34,787 nt of DNA from an uncultured bacterium (GTDB lineage: Bacteria > Verrucomicrobiota > Kiritimatiellia > RFP12 > UBA1067). Shown here one piece after another: positions 1 to 8,379 of the stretch; within the stretch, counting starts at the first letter, position 1; every line of letters starts with the position of its first letter. The notes under the pieces were generated by a model that had not been told where the DNA came from, searched no databases, and saw nothing but the letters and a program-made list of their open reading frames with translations. Where the stretch lies: assembly GCA_902803135.1 (NCBI GenBank), contig CADCPA010000270.1:1-34787 (forward strand), given 5' to 3'. Both the position numbers and the translations under genes were made by a program.

Positions 1-8
1 GAGGACAT

Positions 9-37
9 AGTGTATCAAAACCCCGCAGGGCGCGCAA
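9..37 (-). promoter_or_regulatory. Possible sigma70-type promoter reading out of the window
   Basis: Read on the minus strand there is a TTGCGC hexamer (32-37), a 17-base spacer and a TACACT hexamer (9-14). It lies just after rsmD and points to lower coordinates, so it would serve a gene outside the window. The -10 matches the consensus at four of six positions and the downstream gene cannot be seen, so this is tentative. Confidence 0.3.
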
Positions 38-40
38 GGG

Positions 41-65
41 GGAAAATGAACTTTTTTCATTTTCC
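41..65 (-). terminator. AT-rich hairpin over the rsmD stop codon
   Basis: The arms GGAAAATGAA (41-50) and TTCATTTTCC (56-65) pair perfectly over ten bases around a 5-base loop. The rsmD stop codon (57-59) lies inside one arm. The stem is AT-rich and there is no long U-tract after it, so it could be a weak terminator, an mRNA 3'-end structure or chance. Confidence 0.3.
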
Positions 66-647
66 GTTTCCGGGGGTCGGCGGCGCCGACTTGCGGCGGT
101 AGATTGCAATGCGCGTCTGGCCGTAGACGCGGTCGCGGCAGAGATCCCACGGCGGGGATTCGTCGGGCGTCTGATGCGATTTCATCTCGGCGATGAACAG
201 CCCCTGCGGCTTGACGATATTTCTTTCGGCTAACAAAGTTAGCATGCGCGAATAACCCTGGGCGGCGCCCAGCTCGTACGGCGGGTCGGCGTAGGCGACA
301 TCGAAACCCTGCCCTTCCGCCACGGTCGCCGTGCCCAGCCACGCATAGACGTCGCCGCGGATGACGGACGTGCACGCCTCGGCCTGCACCTGCGCGATGT
401 TCGCCTGCAGGCACGCGAGAGGACGCGGCGCAAGTTCGACAAACGTCGCATGGGATGCGCCGCGCGAGAGCGCTTCGAGTCCCACCGAGCCCGAGCCCGC
501 GAAGAGGTCGAGCACCTTCGCATCGGCCAGTTCGAACTGCAACATGGAGAACAGGGCCTCGCGCACACGGTCCTGCGTCGGGCGCACCGCCTCTCCGCTC
601 GGTACGCGCAGATTGCGTCCGCGCCACTTGCCGCCGGAGATCCTCAT
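57..647 (-). CDS. rsmD: 16S rRNA (guanine(966)-N(2))-methyltransferase RsmD
   Basis: This 196-residue protein is a Rossmann-fold SAM-dependent methyltransferase that methylates G966 of 16S rRNA on the 30S subunit. The family start RISGGKWRGR is at residues 2-10. The SAM-binding motif DLFAGSGSVG is at 47-56, and the catalytic DPPY motif of N-methyltransferases is at 121-124, preceded by YA. Length matches the family (about 180-200). The ATG overlaps the stop of the upstream methionine synthase gene as ATGA (644-647), so the two are probably translationally coupled. In many bacteria rsmD lies next to coaD; here it is last of a kdsB-metH-rsmD run. Nothing is missing from the core motifs. Confidence 0.93.
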   Translation of the reverse strand: MRISGGKWRGRNLRVPSGEAVRPTQDRVREALFSMLQFELADAKVLDLFAGSGSVGLEALSRGASHATFVELAPRPLACLQANIAQVQAEACTSVIRGDVYAWLGTATVAEGQGFDVAYADPPYELGAAQGYSRMLTLLAERNIVKPQGLFIAEMKSHQTPDESPPWDLCRDRVYGQTRIAIYRRKSAPPTPGNGK

Positions 648-3121
648 TTCAATTCCCTTTCACACAGACGCACGAGCTCCATTGCGTTGCGCGTATAGAA
701 ATCGGCCCCGATCTGCCGAGCATATTCCGCGGTCAGCACCGCGCCGCCGACGGTGACCTTGCAGCCCGGCAATTCGGCATGCAGCAGCTTCACCGTCTCC
801 TCCATCGCGCCGACCGTCGTCGTCATCAGGGCGGAGAGCCCGACGAACCGCACGTTCTTTTCGCGCGCCGCCTCAAGAACCGCCTCGGGCGACACGTCGC
901 GCCCGAGATCGATCACTTCAAAACCGTAGTTCTCCACGAGCGCCCGGCAGATGTTTTTGCCGATATCGTGGATGTCGCCCTTCACCGTCGCGAGAATCAT
1001 CCGCCGCGGCTTCGCGTTTGCCGCAGTCTGCTGCGCGGCGGGGGCTTTCGCCATCGCCGCCCGCACGGCGTCGAAAGCGGCAGAGGCAGCCTCGGCCGCC
1101 ATCAACAGTTGCGGCAGGAAGAGCGTTCCCTTCTCAAAGCCCTGTCCCACGAATTCAAGCGCGGGCACGATCTCATGGTCGATGACCTCGAGCGGCGTCG
1201 CCCCGCCCGAGAGCCTTTCCGCGGCCTGTCGTCCCGCGTCGGCCTTCAAACCCTGCCGGATCGCCCGGTAGAGCGCACTGCCGTTCTCTTCGGCGGACGG
1301 CCAACCCGCCGCGGACGCGGGCTTGCCGCCTGATGTCGGCGCGGCCGGCTGAACCGTCGGCGCATACGTCACCCAGCCGGCGCATTTGGCATCCCGTCCC
1401 GTCAGCGCCCGCCAGGCGTGATAGGACGTCATCATCTCCTGTGCAAGCGGATTCACGATGCCCGCCGACAGACCGGCCTCAAGCGCCAGCGTGAAAAACG
1501 AACCCGTCAGCAGCGGACGCGCCGGCAGGCCGAAAGAGATGTTGGAGACGCCCAGCACCGTGCAGCACCCCAGCTCGTCCTTGACCCGCCGCAGCGACTC
1601 CAGCACCACGCGGCCCGGAAACTCCGACAGCGGCGCCTCGGGCGAGGCCGTCGCCACCGAAAGGCAGAGCGGATCGATCACGAAATCGCGCGGCTTCAAA
1701 CCATATTCCGCGCCGCGCGCGAGGATCTTCCGCGCAATCGCCAACCGCCCTTCCGCCGTCGGCGGAATGCCTGCCTCGTCCAGCGTGAGCGCGACGACCG
1801 CACCGCCGTACTTCGCGACGAGCGGCAGCACGGCGGAAAGGTTCTCCTCCTTGCCGTTGACGCTGTTGACGAGCGCCTTGCCGTTGTAGTGGCGCAAAGC
1901 GCGGCCCAGCGCCACGGGGTCGGACGTGTCGATCTGCAGCGGCAGGTCCGTCACGCCCTGTACAGCCTCCATTGTCGACTCGAGCACCGTCGGCTCGTCG
2001 ATGCCCGGCACGCCGACGTTGACGTCGAGGATGTGCGCCCCCGCCTCGGCCTGCGAAACGGCTTCGCGCAACACATAGTCGACATCGCCCTCCACCAGCG
2101 CCGCGCGCAGCTTCTTCTTGCCGGTGGGATTGATGCGTTCGCCGATCAATACCGCATCGTCGAGCGGAATCTCGACGACATGGGTGCCGGACGAAACCAC
2201 CGTCCGGCAGCCGACCTTCGGGGGCTGCGGCCGGCGACCCGCCAGGCGCGCATGGACTGCGGCGATGTGCGCAGGCGTCGTGCCGCAGCATCCGCCGACA
2301 ACGGACACGCCGGCGTCGACCAGCGCCTCCACATCGTCCGCAAACGCCTCCGGCCCCACCAAGAACACGGTCTTTCCGTCCACAATCTGCGGCAATCCCG
2401 CATTCGGCTTCACGATGACCGGCAGCGACGTCGCGCGTACGAGGCGCTCGACAAAGGGGCGCATGCGGTCCGGTCCCAGTCCGCAGTTGAACCCGAGCGC
2501 GTCGACGCGCAGCCCTTCCAGCAGCGCGGCCACGCTTTCGACGTCGCCGCCCGTGAGCAGCTTGCCGTTTTCGCCCAGGGCGACGGTTGCGAAGACCGGC
2601 AGGTCGCAGTTTTCCTTCGCGGCGAGGACGGCCGCCTTCAGCTCGTAGGTGTCTCCCATCGTCTCGATCGCCACGAGGTCGGCCCCCGCAGCCGCGCCGA
2701 GACGCACCTGTTCGGCAAACGATTCGTAGGCCGCGTCGAACGCGTAGTCGCCGACGGGCTTGAGCAGGCGACCCGTCGGACCCACGTCGAGCGCGACAAG
2801 CCCCCTTCCGCCGCTCGCGGCGCGCGCATTGGCGATCGCCGCGGGGATGATGTCCTCCAGCCTGCAGACGCCATGGTACTTGGCGCGGTTGCCGCCGAAC
2901 GTGTTCGTGCAGACGATGTCGCTTCCTGCGGCGTAGTAAGCCGCATGGACGGCCTGAACCGCTTCAGGATGCGACAGATTCCAGTCTTCGGGAATCTCGC
3001 CCGGGGCAAGCCCGCGGGCCTGGAGCTGCGTACCGAAGCCGCCGTCAAGGAAGAGAAGGCGTTCGGCGAGAATCAGCTGAAATTTCGATTTGCTCTGCGT
3101 CTGCTGGTCTGTCATCGTCAT
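644..3121 (-). CDS. metH: Cobalamin-dependent methionine synthase, core form without reactivation domain
   Basis: The 825-residue protein transfers a methyl group from methyltetrahydrofolate through cobalamin to homocysteine. Domains in order: homocysteine-binding barrel (about 18-300) with zinc ligands C213 and C278/C279 in GGCCGTTPAH; pterin-binding barrel (about 325-560) starting at GERINPTGKKK; B12 cap helices (about 610-700); Rossmann B12-binding domain (about 705-822) with the DxHxxG loop D716-H718-G721, H718 being the lower cobalt ligand. Classical MetH has about 1230 residues because of a C-terminal AdoMet-binding reactivation domain. Here the protein ends right after the B12 domain, so it is a natural core MetH of the kind found in many anaerobes. 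A separate reactivation protein would be expected elsewhere. It starts 21 bases after kdsB and overlaps rsmD by 4 bases. The Shine-Dalgarno sequence is weak. Confidence 0.93.
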   Translation of the reverse strand: MTMTDQQTQSKSKFQLILAERLLFLDGGFGTQLQARGLAPGEIPEDWNLSHPEAVQAVHAAYYAAGSDIVCTNTFGGNRAKYHGVCRLEDIIPAAIANARAASGGRGLVALDVGPTGRLLKPVGDYAFDAAYESFAEQVRLGAAAGADLVAIETMGDTYELKAAVLAAKENCDLPVFATVALGENGKLLTGGDVESVAALLEGLRVDALGFNCGLGPDRMRPFVERLVRATSLPVIVKPNAGLPQIVDGKTVFLVGPEAFADDVEALVDAGVSVVGGCCGTTPAHIAAVHARLAGRRPQPPKVGCRTVVSSGTHVVEIPLDDAVLIGERINPTGKKKLRAALVEGDVDYVLREAVSQAEAGAHILDVNVGVPGIDEPTVLESTMEAVQGVTDLPLQIDTSDPVALGRALRHYNGKALVNSVNGKEENLSAVLPLVAKYGGAVVALTLDEAGIPPTAEGRLAIARKILARGAEYGLKPRDFVIDPLCLSVATASPEAPLSEFPGRVVLESLRRVKDELGCCTVLGVSNISFGLPARPLLTGSFFTLALEAGLSAGIVNPLAQEMMTSYHAWRALTGRDAKCAGWVTYAPTVQPAAPTSGGKPASAAGWPSAEENGSALYRAIRQGLKADAGRQAAERLSGGATPLEVIDHEIVPALEFVGQGFEKGTLFLPQLLMAAEAASAAFDAVRAAMAKAPAAQQTAANAKPRRMILATVKGDIHDIGKNICRALVENYGFEVIDLGRDVSPEAVLEAAREKNVRFVGLSALMTTTVGAMEETVKLLHAELPGCKVTVGGAVLTAEYARQIGADFYTRNAMELVRLCERELK

Positions 3122-3142
3122 CAGGGGAAACTAATCTGGTCT

Positions 3143-3913
3143 TTACCGGTCCGCGCGCGCCGCGAGAATCTTGCCCACGCGTTCCGCGTCTTCCGGCGTG
3201 TCCACGCCAATGCCCTCGTCGTCCGTACGGATGCACGCGATCTTCGCGCCCATCCACAGCGCCCGCAGCTGTTCGAGTTTTTCGGTCTGCTCGAGTGCGC
3301 ACGGCGGCTCGGCCACATAGCGGCGGAGAAACGCCCCGCGATAGGCATAGATGCCGAGATGGCGCACGTAGAGCCCCGTCGTGCAGTCTTCAGGCTTGTC
3401 GCGGTTGGCGGGAATCGTCGCCCGCGAGAAGTAGAGCGCGCCGTCGTCGCGGTCGAGCACGACCTTCACAACGGTCTTCGCCGTGAGATCGCGTTCGTTG
3501 CGGATCGGCGTCACGGCCGTCGCCATGTCCCAGCGGTCGCCGGGTTCGCGCAGACGCGCCACAAGGCCGTCGATGAGCGCGGGGGCGATCAGCGGCTCGT
3601 CGCCCTGGATGTTCACGAGGATGTCGTCGTCCGCAAAGTCGCCCGAGGCCTGGCTCAGACGCGCCGCGCAGGCAATGCGGTCCGTACCGCTCGGCAGCTC
3701 GCTCGGCGTCATCACGGCCTTGCCGCCATACTGCGCCACGACCGCGGCGATGCGCTCGTCGTCCGTCGCCACAATGACGTCGTCCAGCGACGTCGCCTTC
3801 TTCACCGCCTCGACGACCCAGGCGACAAGCGGCTTGCCGGCGAGCAGCGCCAGCGGTTTCCCCGGGAAACGGCTCGAGCCGTAACGGGACGGAATAATGC
3901 CTAAAACTTTCAT
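3143..3913 (-). CDS. kdsB: 3-deoxy-manno-octulosonate cytidylyltransferase (CMP-Kdo synthetase)
   Basis: This 256-residue cytosolic enzyme activates Kdo with CTP for the lipopolysaccharide inner core, so the cell probably has an LPS outer membrane. Visible hallmarks are the N-terminal nucleotide-binding stretch IIPSRYGSSRFPGKPL (6-21), SGTDR (75-79) and NIQGDEP (101-107). Length is normal (about 250). The ATG at 3913 is the family start: MKVLGIIPSR needs no trimming. No Shine-Dalgarno sequence precedes it. Instead a TACAAT box with an upstream TG ends only nine bases before the ATG, suggesting an almost leaderless transcript. It is first in a kdsB-metH-rsmD run. Confidence 0.93.
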   Translation of the reverse strand: MKVLGIIPSRYGSSRFPGKPLALLAGKPLVAWVVEAVKKATSLDDVIVATDDERIAAVVAQYGGKAVMTPSELPSGTDRIACAARLSQASGDFADDDILVNIQGDEPLIAPALIDGLVARLREPGDRWDMATAVTPIRNERDLTAKTVVKVVLDRDDGALYFSRATIPANRDKPEDCTTGLYVRHLGIYAYRGAFLRRYVAEPPCALEQTEKLEQLRALWMGAKIACIRTDDEGIGVDTPEDAERVGKILAARADR

Positions 3914-3922
3914 GATGCGGGT

Positions 3923-3931
3923 ATTGTATCA
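3923..3931 (-). promoter_or_regulatory. Extended -10 promoter abutting kdsB
   Basis: On the minus strand TGA-TACAAT (3931 down to 3923) is an extended -10 element, with five of six bases matching TATAAT. No good -35 lies 16-18 bases upstream, which extended -10 promoters tolerate. Only nine bases separate the box from the kdsB ATG, so initiation about seven bases after the box would leave a leader of about three bases. Confidence 0.5.
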
Positions 3932-3993
3932 CACACTGTCATTCGATGCGAGAACATCGCGTAGAAGCTCAACTGGGTGTACGGCGCCGGTTT

Positions 3994-4023
3994 CCGCGCC
4001 TTCGCCGCCTTTTCGAGGCGCGG
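3994..4023 (-). terminator. GC-rich hairpin after the GH106 gene
   Basis: The arms CCGCGCCT (3994-4001) and AGGCGCGG (4016-4023) pair over eight bases. The structure begins one base after the stop codon of the GH106 gene, where a transcript end is expected because kdsB has its own promoter. There is no U-tract after the stem, so intrinsic termination is not certain. Confidence 0.35.
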
Positions 4024-4024
4024 C

Positions 4025-7000
4025 CTAGCGCGCTTCCGGAATAAGGCGCACCGGACCGATCAGGCCCGATTTGCGCAGCGCCGTGCCCTTGCCGCAGCAC
4101 GGCAGCGACGTCCAGGTCGGACGGTCCGCCACGTCGTTGTCGCCCACGAGGCGATTGACCCAGAGGTCGCACACCTCGACCTCGAGTTCATTGACGCCTT
4201 CCTTGACGAACTCGGTCACGTCGAGGCGGTACGGGGCAAAGCACACGCCGCCCGCCGCCTTGCCGTTGACCTTCACCTTCGCCGTCACCTGCACGTCGCC
4301 GAGGTCGAGCACGCGGCGCGCCGCCGGACCCTTGCACGTGAACGTGGTCGTGTAGACGATCTTGCCCGAATAGAACTTCACGGCCGGATCGGCGGACGTC
4401 GAAAGGTCGAAGAGCTGGACCGTCTTCACCGGCTTCGCGGGACCGCGATGGATCGGATCGCTTTCAAACGCGAGCGCCCAGGGCCCGGCGACTTCAAGCG
4501 GCGCACCCGCCGGCTTCGCCGTCGCGCCCGTGCGACCCGCGGCGTCCTTTGCGAACACCACGAACAGGCTGCCGTGCGGCGCAAACGAGAGGTTCACGAC
4601 CGTACGGCCGTTCTCGAAGTGCCACGTATCCGCCTCGCGGATCGCGCCCGTCGCCGCGTCCCAGATTTCCGGCACGCGGCCGGACACGCGGAACGACACG
4701 TCCACGGACGGCGCCGCGCGACCACCGAAACAGGCCACGAAGTAGAGCTCGGCGTTCGGCATCGTGCGGTGCGCATGGATGAGGTGCGCACGGCCGTCAT
4801 GCAGCAGATCCGTGCCGCAATTGCGCATTTTGAGCGCCTCGTCGAGGGAGAGGCCCCAGGCGATCGTACCCTTGCCGCGCGTCGCGAACTTGACGGTCTT
4901 GCCGTCCACATCGCCCCAGAGTCGGTCCGCAATCTCCTTCACGCGCGCATCGGCCTGCGGCTGCCCCGCCAGCGACGGCGAGCGAACCGGCTTCGGCCCC
5001 AGCACGAACGCGCCGGCATGGACGAGCTTCTCGATGCGCGCAAGCAGTTCGGGACGCATCGTCTCGAGTTTCGGCAGCACGAGCACTTCATACGCCGTGC
5101 CGTGCGGCAGCACGAGGCGGCCCCTCGCGTCCACACCGGCCGTCTCGCGCAACACTTCGCCGTTGATGTAGTCGAACTGACGGCCCCGCGGCACGCCCGG
5201 GTCCGTGACACCCGTCATCTTCGGCGCGTCTTCACCGATGAAGTAGGCGATGTCCGCCACGTTCAAGCCCTGCTGCAGCATGTAGCCCGCGCGCTTGAGA
5301 TAGCCGCTGAAGAGGTCGAAGTGCTCAAACCAGGTGTTCTTGCGGTTGAACTCGTTGCCGAACCAGGCGATGTTGCCCGGCACGCGTTCGTCGTGCTGGA
5401 GAATGTAGAGGTGGAGAATCGTCGCGTTGATGCCGTCCGCAAAGAAGCGGTCCGTACGAGACTTCAGATCCATCGGCGTACGTTCGAACGCGCGGCCGCC
5501 GCAGGTATTGGACTCCGCCCAGATCTGGCGCTTGCCGTAGATATGGCCGCAGCTCGACGCTGCACGGTTCTCGATGTCGCCAAGCGACCCTTCGCTCCAG
5601 AACTCGCCGGCAATGCCGTCGCTCTGGCCGCCGTACTGGAGGAACTCGCCCGGGAAACCCCAGTGTCCGTAGCACTCCAGCCAGGTGTTCAGACCGTGGT
5701 GGTTGCTCGCGGCACGCAGACCGCCCACATACGAGTAGGCCACTTCATCCGCCACGAACCGGCGCACGTCCCAGAGGAAACGGTCGGAATCGTCGCGGCT
5801 CGCCGTCGGCATGCCGAAGAAGGCCGGCAGGTACGGTGTGGGATCATAGCCGAACGCCGCCTTGAACCGCGCGGCGAAGTCGTCCGTGAAGTTCTGTCCG
5901 CCCATCTCGTAGCTGTCGAGCACCGCGTGCTTGATCGCCTTGCGGGGACCGGCCGGCGTGCGGGCGAGAATCTTGCCGAGATACGCGTCGAAATGCGCCG
6001 CCACGTGCGCACGGCTCATCTTGTCCACTTCGTAGCCCGTCGCCTCGGGGTTCGCCGGACTGTTCTTCGTGCCGGTCGCCGCCGTCGCGAAACGGTAGAC
6101 GAGCCAGCGGCCCTCGGGTACGTCCCAGTCGAGCGAACCGTCGCGCGCGACCTTGCCGTGCAGCACGACCGCCTTCGCGGGGTCGAGCGCCGTGCCTTCG
6201 GCGTTCGCGGGTTCGGCCGGCCACTGGTATTCATGCCAGTATGGCAGTGGCGACTCGAACATCTTCGCGAGCGTCTTTTCATAGGCCCGCGCGATGAGCG
6301 GGGCGCCGCAGACGGAGACGGTTGCAAACCGCGACTGGAAACCGCCCGCGGGGGCGATCGTCACGCGGTAGCGCGTCGCCGTCACCGGCGCGAAGGACGC
6401 GAGAACGGGCGCGTGCGGCGAGAAGCCGACGTTCGTCGCGTGGTTGGCGCGGCTGAACGGCATCTCGCACACCTTCTGCCAGGAATCCGGCGCCGTCTCG
6501 GCTTCGACCTTCACCGAACCGGCGATCGTGCCGTCGATGAACGCGAGCTCGACGCTCTGCGCCGTGAAGGGCTTGTCGGAAGCGAGATCGACGACGAGCG
6601 GCTGGCCGGCGCGCTGCAACAGCGAATCGTTGACGTCCTTCGCCTCGAGACGTTCCGTTGCCAGCGCGGGCGCAGGATAGGCGACCGCGAGGAGGTCCTG
6701 GAACTCGTCCGCCGGTACCGACTCGAACTTCGGCGCGGGCAGCTTGACGCCCTTCGCCGGACCCGTCACCGCGACGGAACTCGCGACCAGGCGGCGCATC
6801 GCCTGCTCGGGCTTCACCCACGGGCCGCCCGACTGGCTCCAGCCCGGCGAATTGAAGAGGCCGAGTTCGACGCCGATTTCGCTCGCCGTCTCGAAGGCTG
6901 TGGCCAGCGCCTTCTCCCATTCGGGCGAGAAGGTCTTGACCGTGCCCTTCGGACCGTCCTGCCCGCCGATGTCGCCGATGTAGGCGCGATCAATGCCGGC

Positions 7001-7252
7001 ACGCTTCATCGCGAGCAAGTCCTTGCGGACGCCCTCGCAGGTGATATTGCCGTTGATCCAATACCAGTAGCAGCCCGTCTGAACCTTCCCGAAGGGATTC
7101 TTGAAGTCCGCCGCCATCTCCTCATATGCGGGATTCGTCGGTTTCAAATTCGTTTCGCCCGGCATGTCGTGCGTGAATCTGCCCGTCGCCATTTCGGCTC
7201 CGGCCGCGCCGGCCAGCGCGGCCAACGCCAGCACACCCAATTGGTTCTTCAT
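4025..7252 (-). CDS. GH106-family alpha-L-rhamnosidase, exported
   Basis: This 1075-residue protein begins with a signal peptide (MKNQLGVLALAALAGAAGA, cleavage near 19-20). It then shows the GH106 opening: FKNPFGKVQTGCYWYWINGNI at about 50-70, followed by EGVRKDLLAMKRAGIDRAYI. GH106 enzymes remove terminal alpha-L-rhamnose from rhamnogalacturonans and other plant glycans. The last 160 residues (about 915-1075) look like the usual galactose-binding-type jelly roll, with GPWAL, YTTTF and VKVNGK. Length is typical for the family (about 900-1150). I did not assign the catalytic glutamates. A likely ribosome site AAGGA lies nine bases before the ATG. It follows the TIM-barrel isomerase gene after 80 bases with no clear promoter between, so the two may be co-transcribed. 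Family assignment is firm; exact substrate is inferred from the PL11, GH78 and GH97 genes nearby. Confidence 0.88.
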   Translation of the reverse strand: MKNQLGVLALAALAGAAGAEMATGRFTHDMPGETNLKPTNPAYEEMAADFKNPFGKVQTGCYWYWINGNITCEGVRKDLLAMKRAGIDRAYIGDIGGQDGPKGTVKTFSPEWEKALATAFETASEIGVELGLFNSPGWSQSGGPWVKPEQAMRRLVASSVAVTGPAKGVKLPAPKFESVPADEFQDLLAVAYPAPALATERLEAKDVNDSLLQRAGQPLVVDLASDKPFTAQSVELAFIDGTIAGSVKVEAETAPDSWQKVCEMPFSRANHATNVGFSPHAPVLASFAPVTATRYRVTIAPAGGFQSRFATVSVCGAPLIARAYEKTLAKMFESPLPYWHEYQWPAEPANAEGTALDPAKAVVLHGKVARDGSLDWDVPEGRWLVYRFATAATGTKNSPANPEATGYEVDKMSRAHVAAHFDAYLGKILARTPAGPRKAIKHAVLDSYEMGGQNFTDDFAARFKAAFGYDPTPYLPAFFGMPTASRDDSDRFLWDVRRFVADEVAYSYVGGLRAASNHHGLNTWLECYGHWGFPGEFLQYGGQSDGIAGEFWSEGSLGDIENRAASSCGHIYGKRQIWAESNTCGGRAFERTPMDLKSRTDRFFADGINATILHLYILQHDERVPGNIAWFGNEFNRKNTWFEHFDLFSGYLKRAGYMLQQGLNVADIAYFIGEDAPKMTGVTDPGVPRGRQFDYINGEVLRETAGVDARGRLVLPHGTAYEVLVLPKLETMRPELLARIEKLVHAGAFVLGPKPVRSPSLAGQPQADARVKEIADRLWGDVDGKTVKFATRGKGTIAWGLSLDEALKMRNCGTDLLHDGRAHLIHAHRTMPNAELYFVACFGGRAAPSVDVSFRVSGRVPEIWDAATGAIREADTWHFENGRTVVNLSFAPHGSLFVVFAKDAAGRTGATAKPAGAPLEVAGPWALAFESDPIHRGPAKPVKTVQLFDLSTSADPAVKFYSGKIVYTTTFTCKGPAARRVLDLGDVQVTAKVKVNGKAAGGVCFAPYRLDVTEFVKEGVNELEVEVCDLWVNRLVGDNDVADRPTWTSLPCCGKGTALRKSGLIGPVRLIPEAR

Positions 7253-7332
7253 GTGATAGAATCCTTTTTCACCTCAAAAGTTTCACCATATGTTTTCGGC
7301 ACCTCCCCGCACGGGCGACGGCAGGCGGACGC

Positions 7333-8286
7333 TCAGCCCTCGAAGACGCGACGCATCTTGTCGAGGCCCGTGCGCAACGTCTCGATCGGCGTCGTCTTCC
7401 AGTAGGCGGCGTTGAAAAGTTCCAACGACAGCCAGGGATTGAGTCCGCCGGCCGCGAGCAGGTCGCGGATGCGCGCCCAGGGTGCGATGCCGTCGCCCGG
7501 CCACACGCGATCGGCATCGCCGAGCTTCTCGCGCGCCGGCGAGGACGGAAAATCGTTCACATGCAGGACGGGCAGCGTCGACGGCGACAGAAACCGCAGG
7601 CCTTCGTACGAGCTGCCGCCACGGTACATGTGGTAGACGTCGGCCAGAATCGCCACCTTGGGGTGTCCGCTCGCGCCGGCGACGTAAAGCGCCTCGTTCA
7701 GACGGCTCATGTTCTTGGACGCGCCCCAGAATTCGAGGATCGGCGTCACGCCCGTCTCGTCGCCCATCGCGAGGACGGCGCGATAACGGTCCACAAACTC
7801 GTCCAACGAGACCGTGGGATCCTTCCCGCCCGCCACGCCGCTCGGCGGAGCCGCAATGAAGGCGCCGCCGGCCTCGGCCATGAGCGCCATGTCGCGCTTC
7901 ATCTCCTCGAGTCCGCTCTCGCGCGCCACGGCATCGGGCACGGCCCAGGGGGCGAAGCCAATGCCGTTCACCACGGTCAGGCCGGCATCCGCGCACATCT
8001 TGCGGATGTCGTCGAGTTCGCCGGCCTCCTTGGCCGCGCGCAAATCCGAAATCCAGGGCTCGATGCCCTGGTAGCCGGCCTCGATGCAGAGGCGGACCTG
8101 CTCCTTCAACGAACACTTGTAACCGCGAATCGTCGCGGGGTTGAGGGCATAGCGGAACGTCGCGGTCTTCGGCGTCTCCCCCGCCTTGACCGACAACGCA
8201 CCGCCCAACAGGCCGAAACCTGCCGTCGCAAGAAAGCCCCGCCGATTCCAACCAAACGCGGGAATGTCGATTACAGTCTTCTTCAT
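7333..8286 (-). CDS. Tat-exported sugar phosphate isomerase/epimerase-like TIM-barrel protein
   Basis: This 317-residue protein belongs to the xylose isomerase-like TIM-barrel superfamily (AP_endonuc_2, which includes hydroxypyruvate isomerase and inositol-catabolism isomerases). The likely metal ligands are in the expected order: E185 (ILEFWG), D216 (ILADVYHMY), H242 (VLHVNDF) and E289 (LSLELFN). The N-terminus carries a twin-arginine signal, NRRGFLATAG (14-23), followed by a short hydrophobic stretch, so the folded protein is probably exported. A cytosolic phosphosugar is therefore an unlikely substrate and the name describes only the family. It directly precedes the GH106 rhamnosidase, which suggests a linked role with released sugars (inference). 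No Shine-Dalgarno sequence precedes the ATG, and a TAAAAT box ends nine bases upstream. Confidence 0.8.
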   Translation of the reverse strand: MKKTVIDIPAFGWNRRGFLATAGFGLLGGALSVKAGETPKTATFRYALNPATIRGYKCSLKEQVRLCIEAGYQGIEPWISDLRAAKEAGELDDIRKMCADAGLTVVNGIGFAPWAVPDAVARESGLEEMKRDMALMAEAGGAFIAAPPSGVAGGKDPTVSLDEFVDRYRAVLAMGDETGVTPILEFWGASKNMSRLNEALYVAGASGHPKVAILADVYHMYRGGSSYEGLRFLSPSTLPVLHVNDFPSSPAREKLGDADRVWPGDGIAPWARIRDLLAAGGLNPWLSLELFNAAYWKTTPIETLRTGLDKMRRVFEG

Positions 8287-8295
8287 GGTCCAGCT

Positions 8296-8324
8296 ATTTT
8301 ACCAAACCGCACCCTGCAACGCAA
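8296..8324 (-). promoter_or_regulatory. Promoter for the isomerase-GH106 pair
   Basis: On the minus strand TTGCGT (8319-8324), a 17-base spacer and TAAAAT (8296-8301) form a sigma70-like promoter, with an extended TGG directly before the -10. Only nine bases lie between the -10 and the ATG at 8286, which predicts a leader of about three bases and no ribosome-binding site. Confidence 0.55.
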
Positions 8325-8379
8325 CACTCTGCACTTTACTTGGCGCTGGATCTCCTCTGGGGCACGCTCTTCTGAGGGC

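Noticed and set aside
1418-3904. Long plus-strand open frame opposite metH and kdsB (828 codons)
   Set aside because: It is Arg/His/Ala-rich, has no recognisable domain, and lies wholly opposite conserved genes in GC-rich DNA, where the complementary frame is naturally open.
3977-7405. Plus-strand open frame of 1142 codons opposite the GH106 gene
   Set aside because: Same composition bias (Arg, Val, His, Ala), no signal or motif; the minus strand encodes a clear GH106 enzyme.
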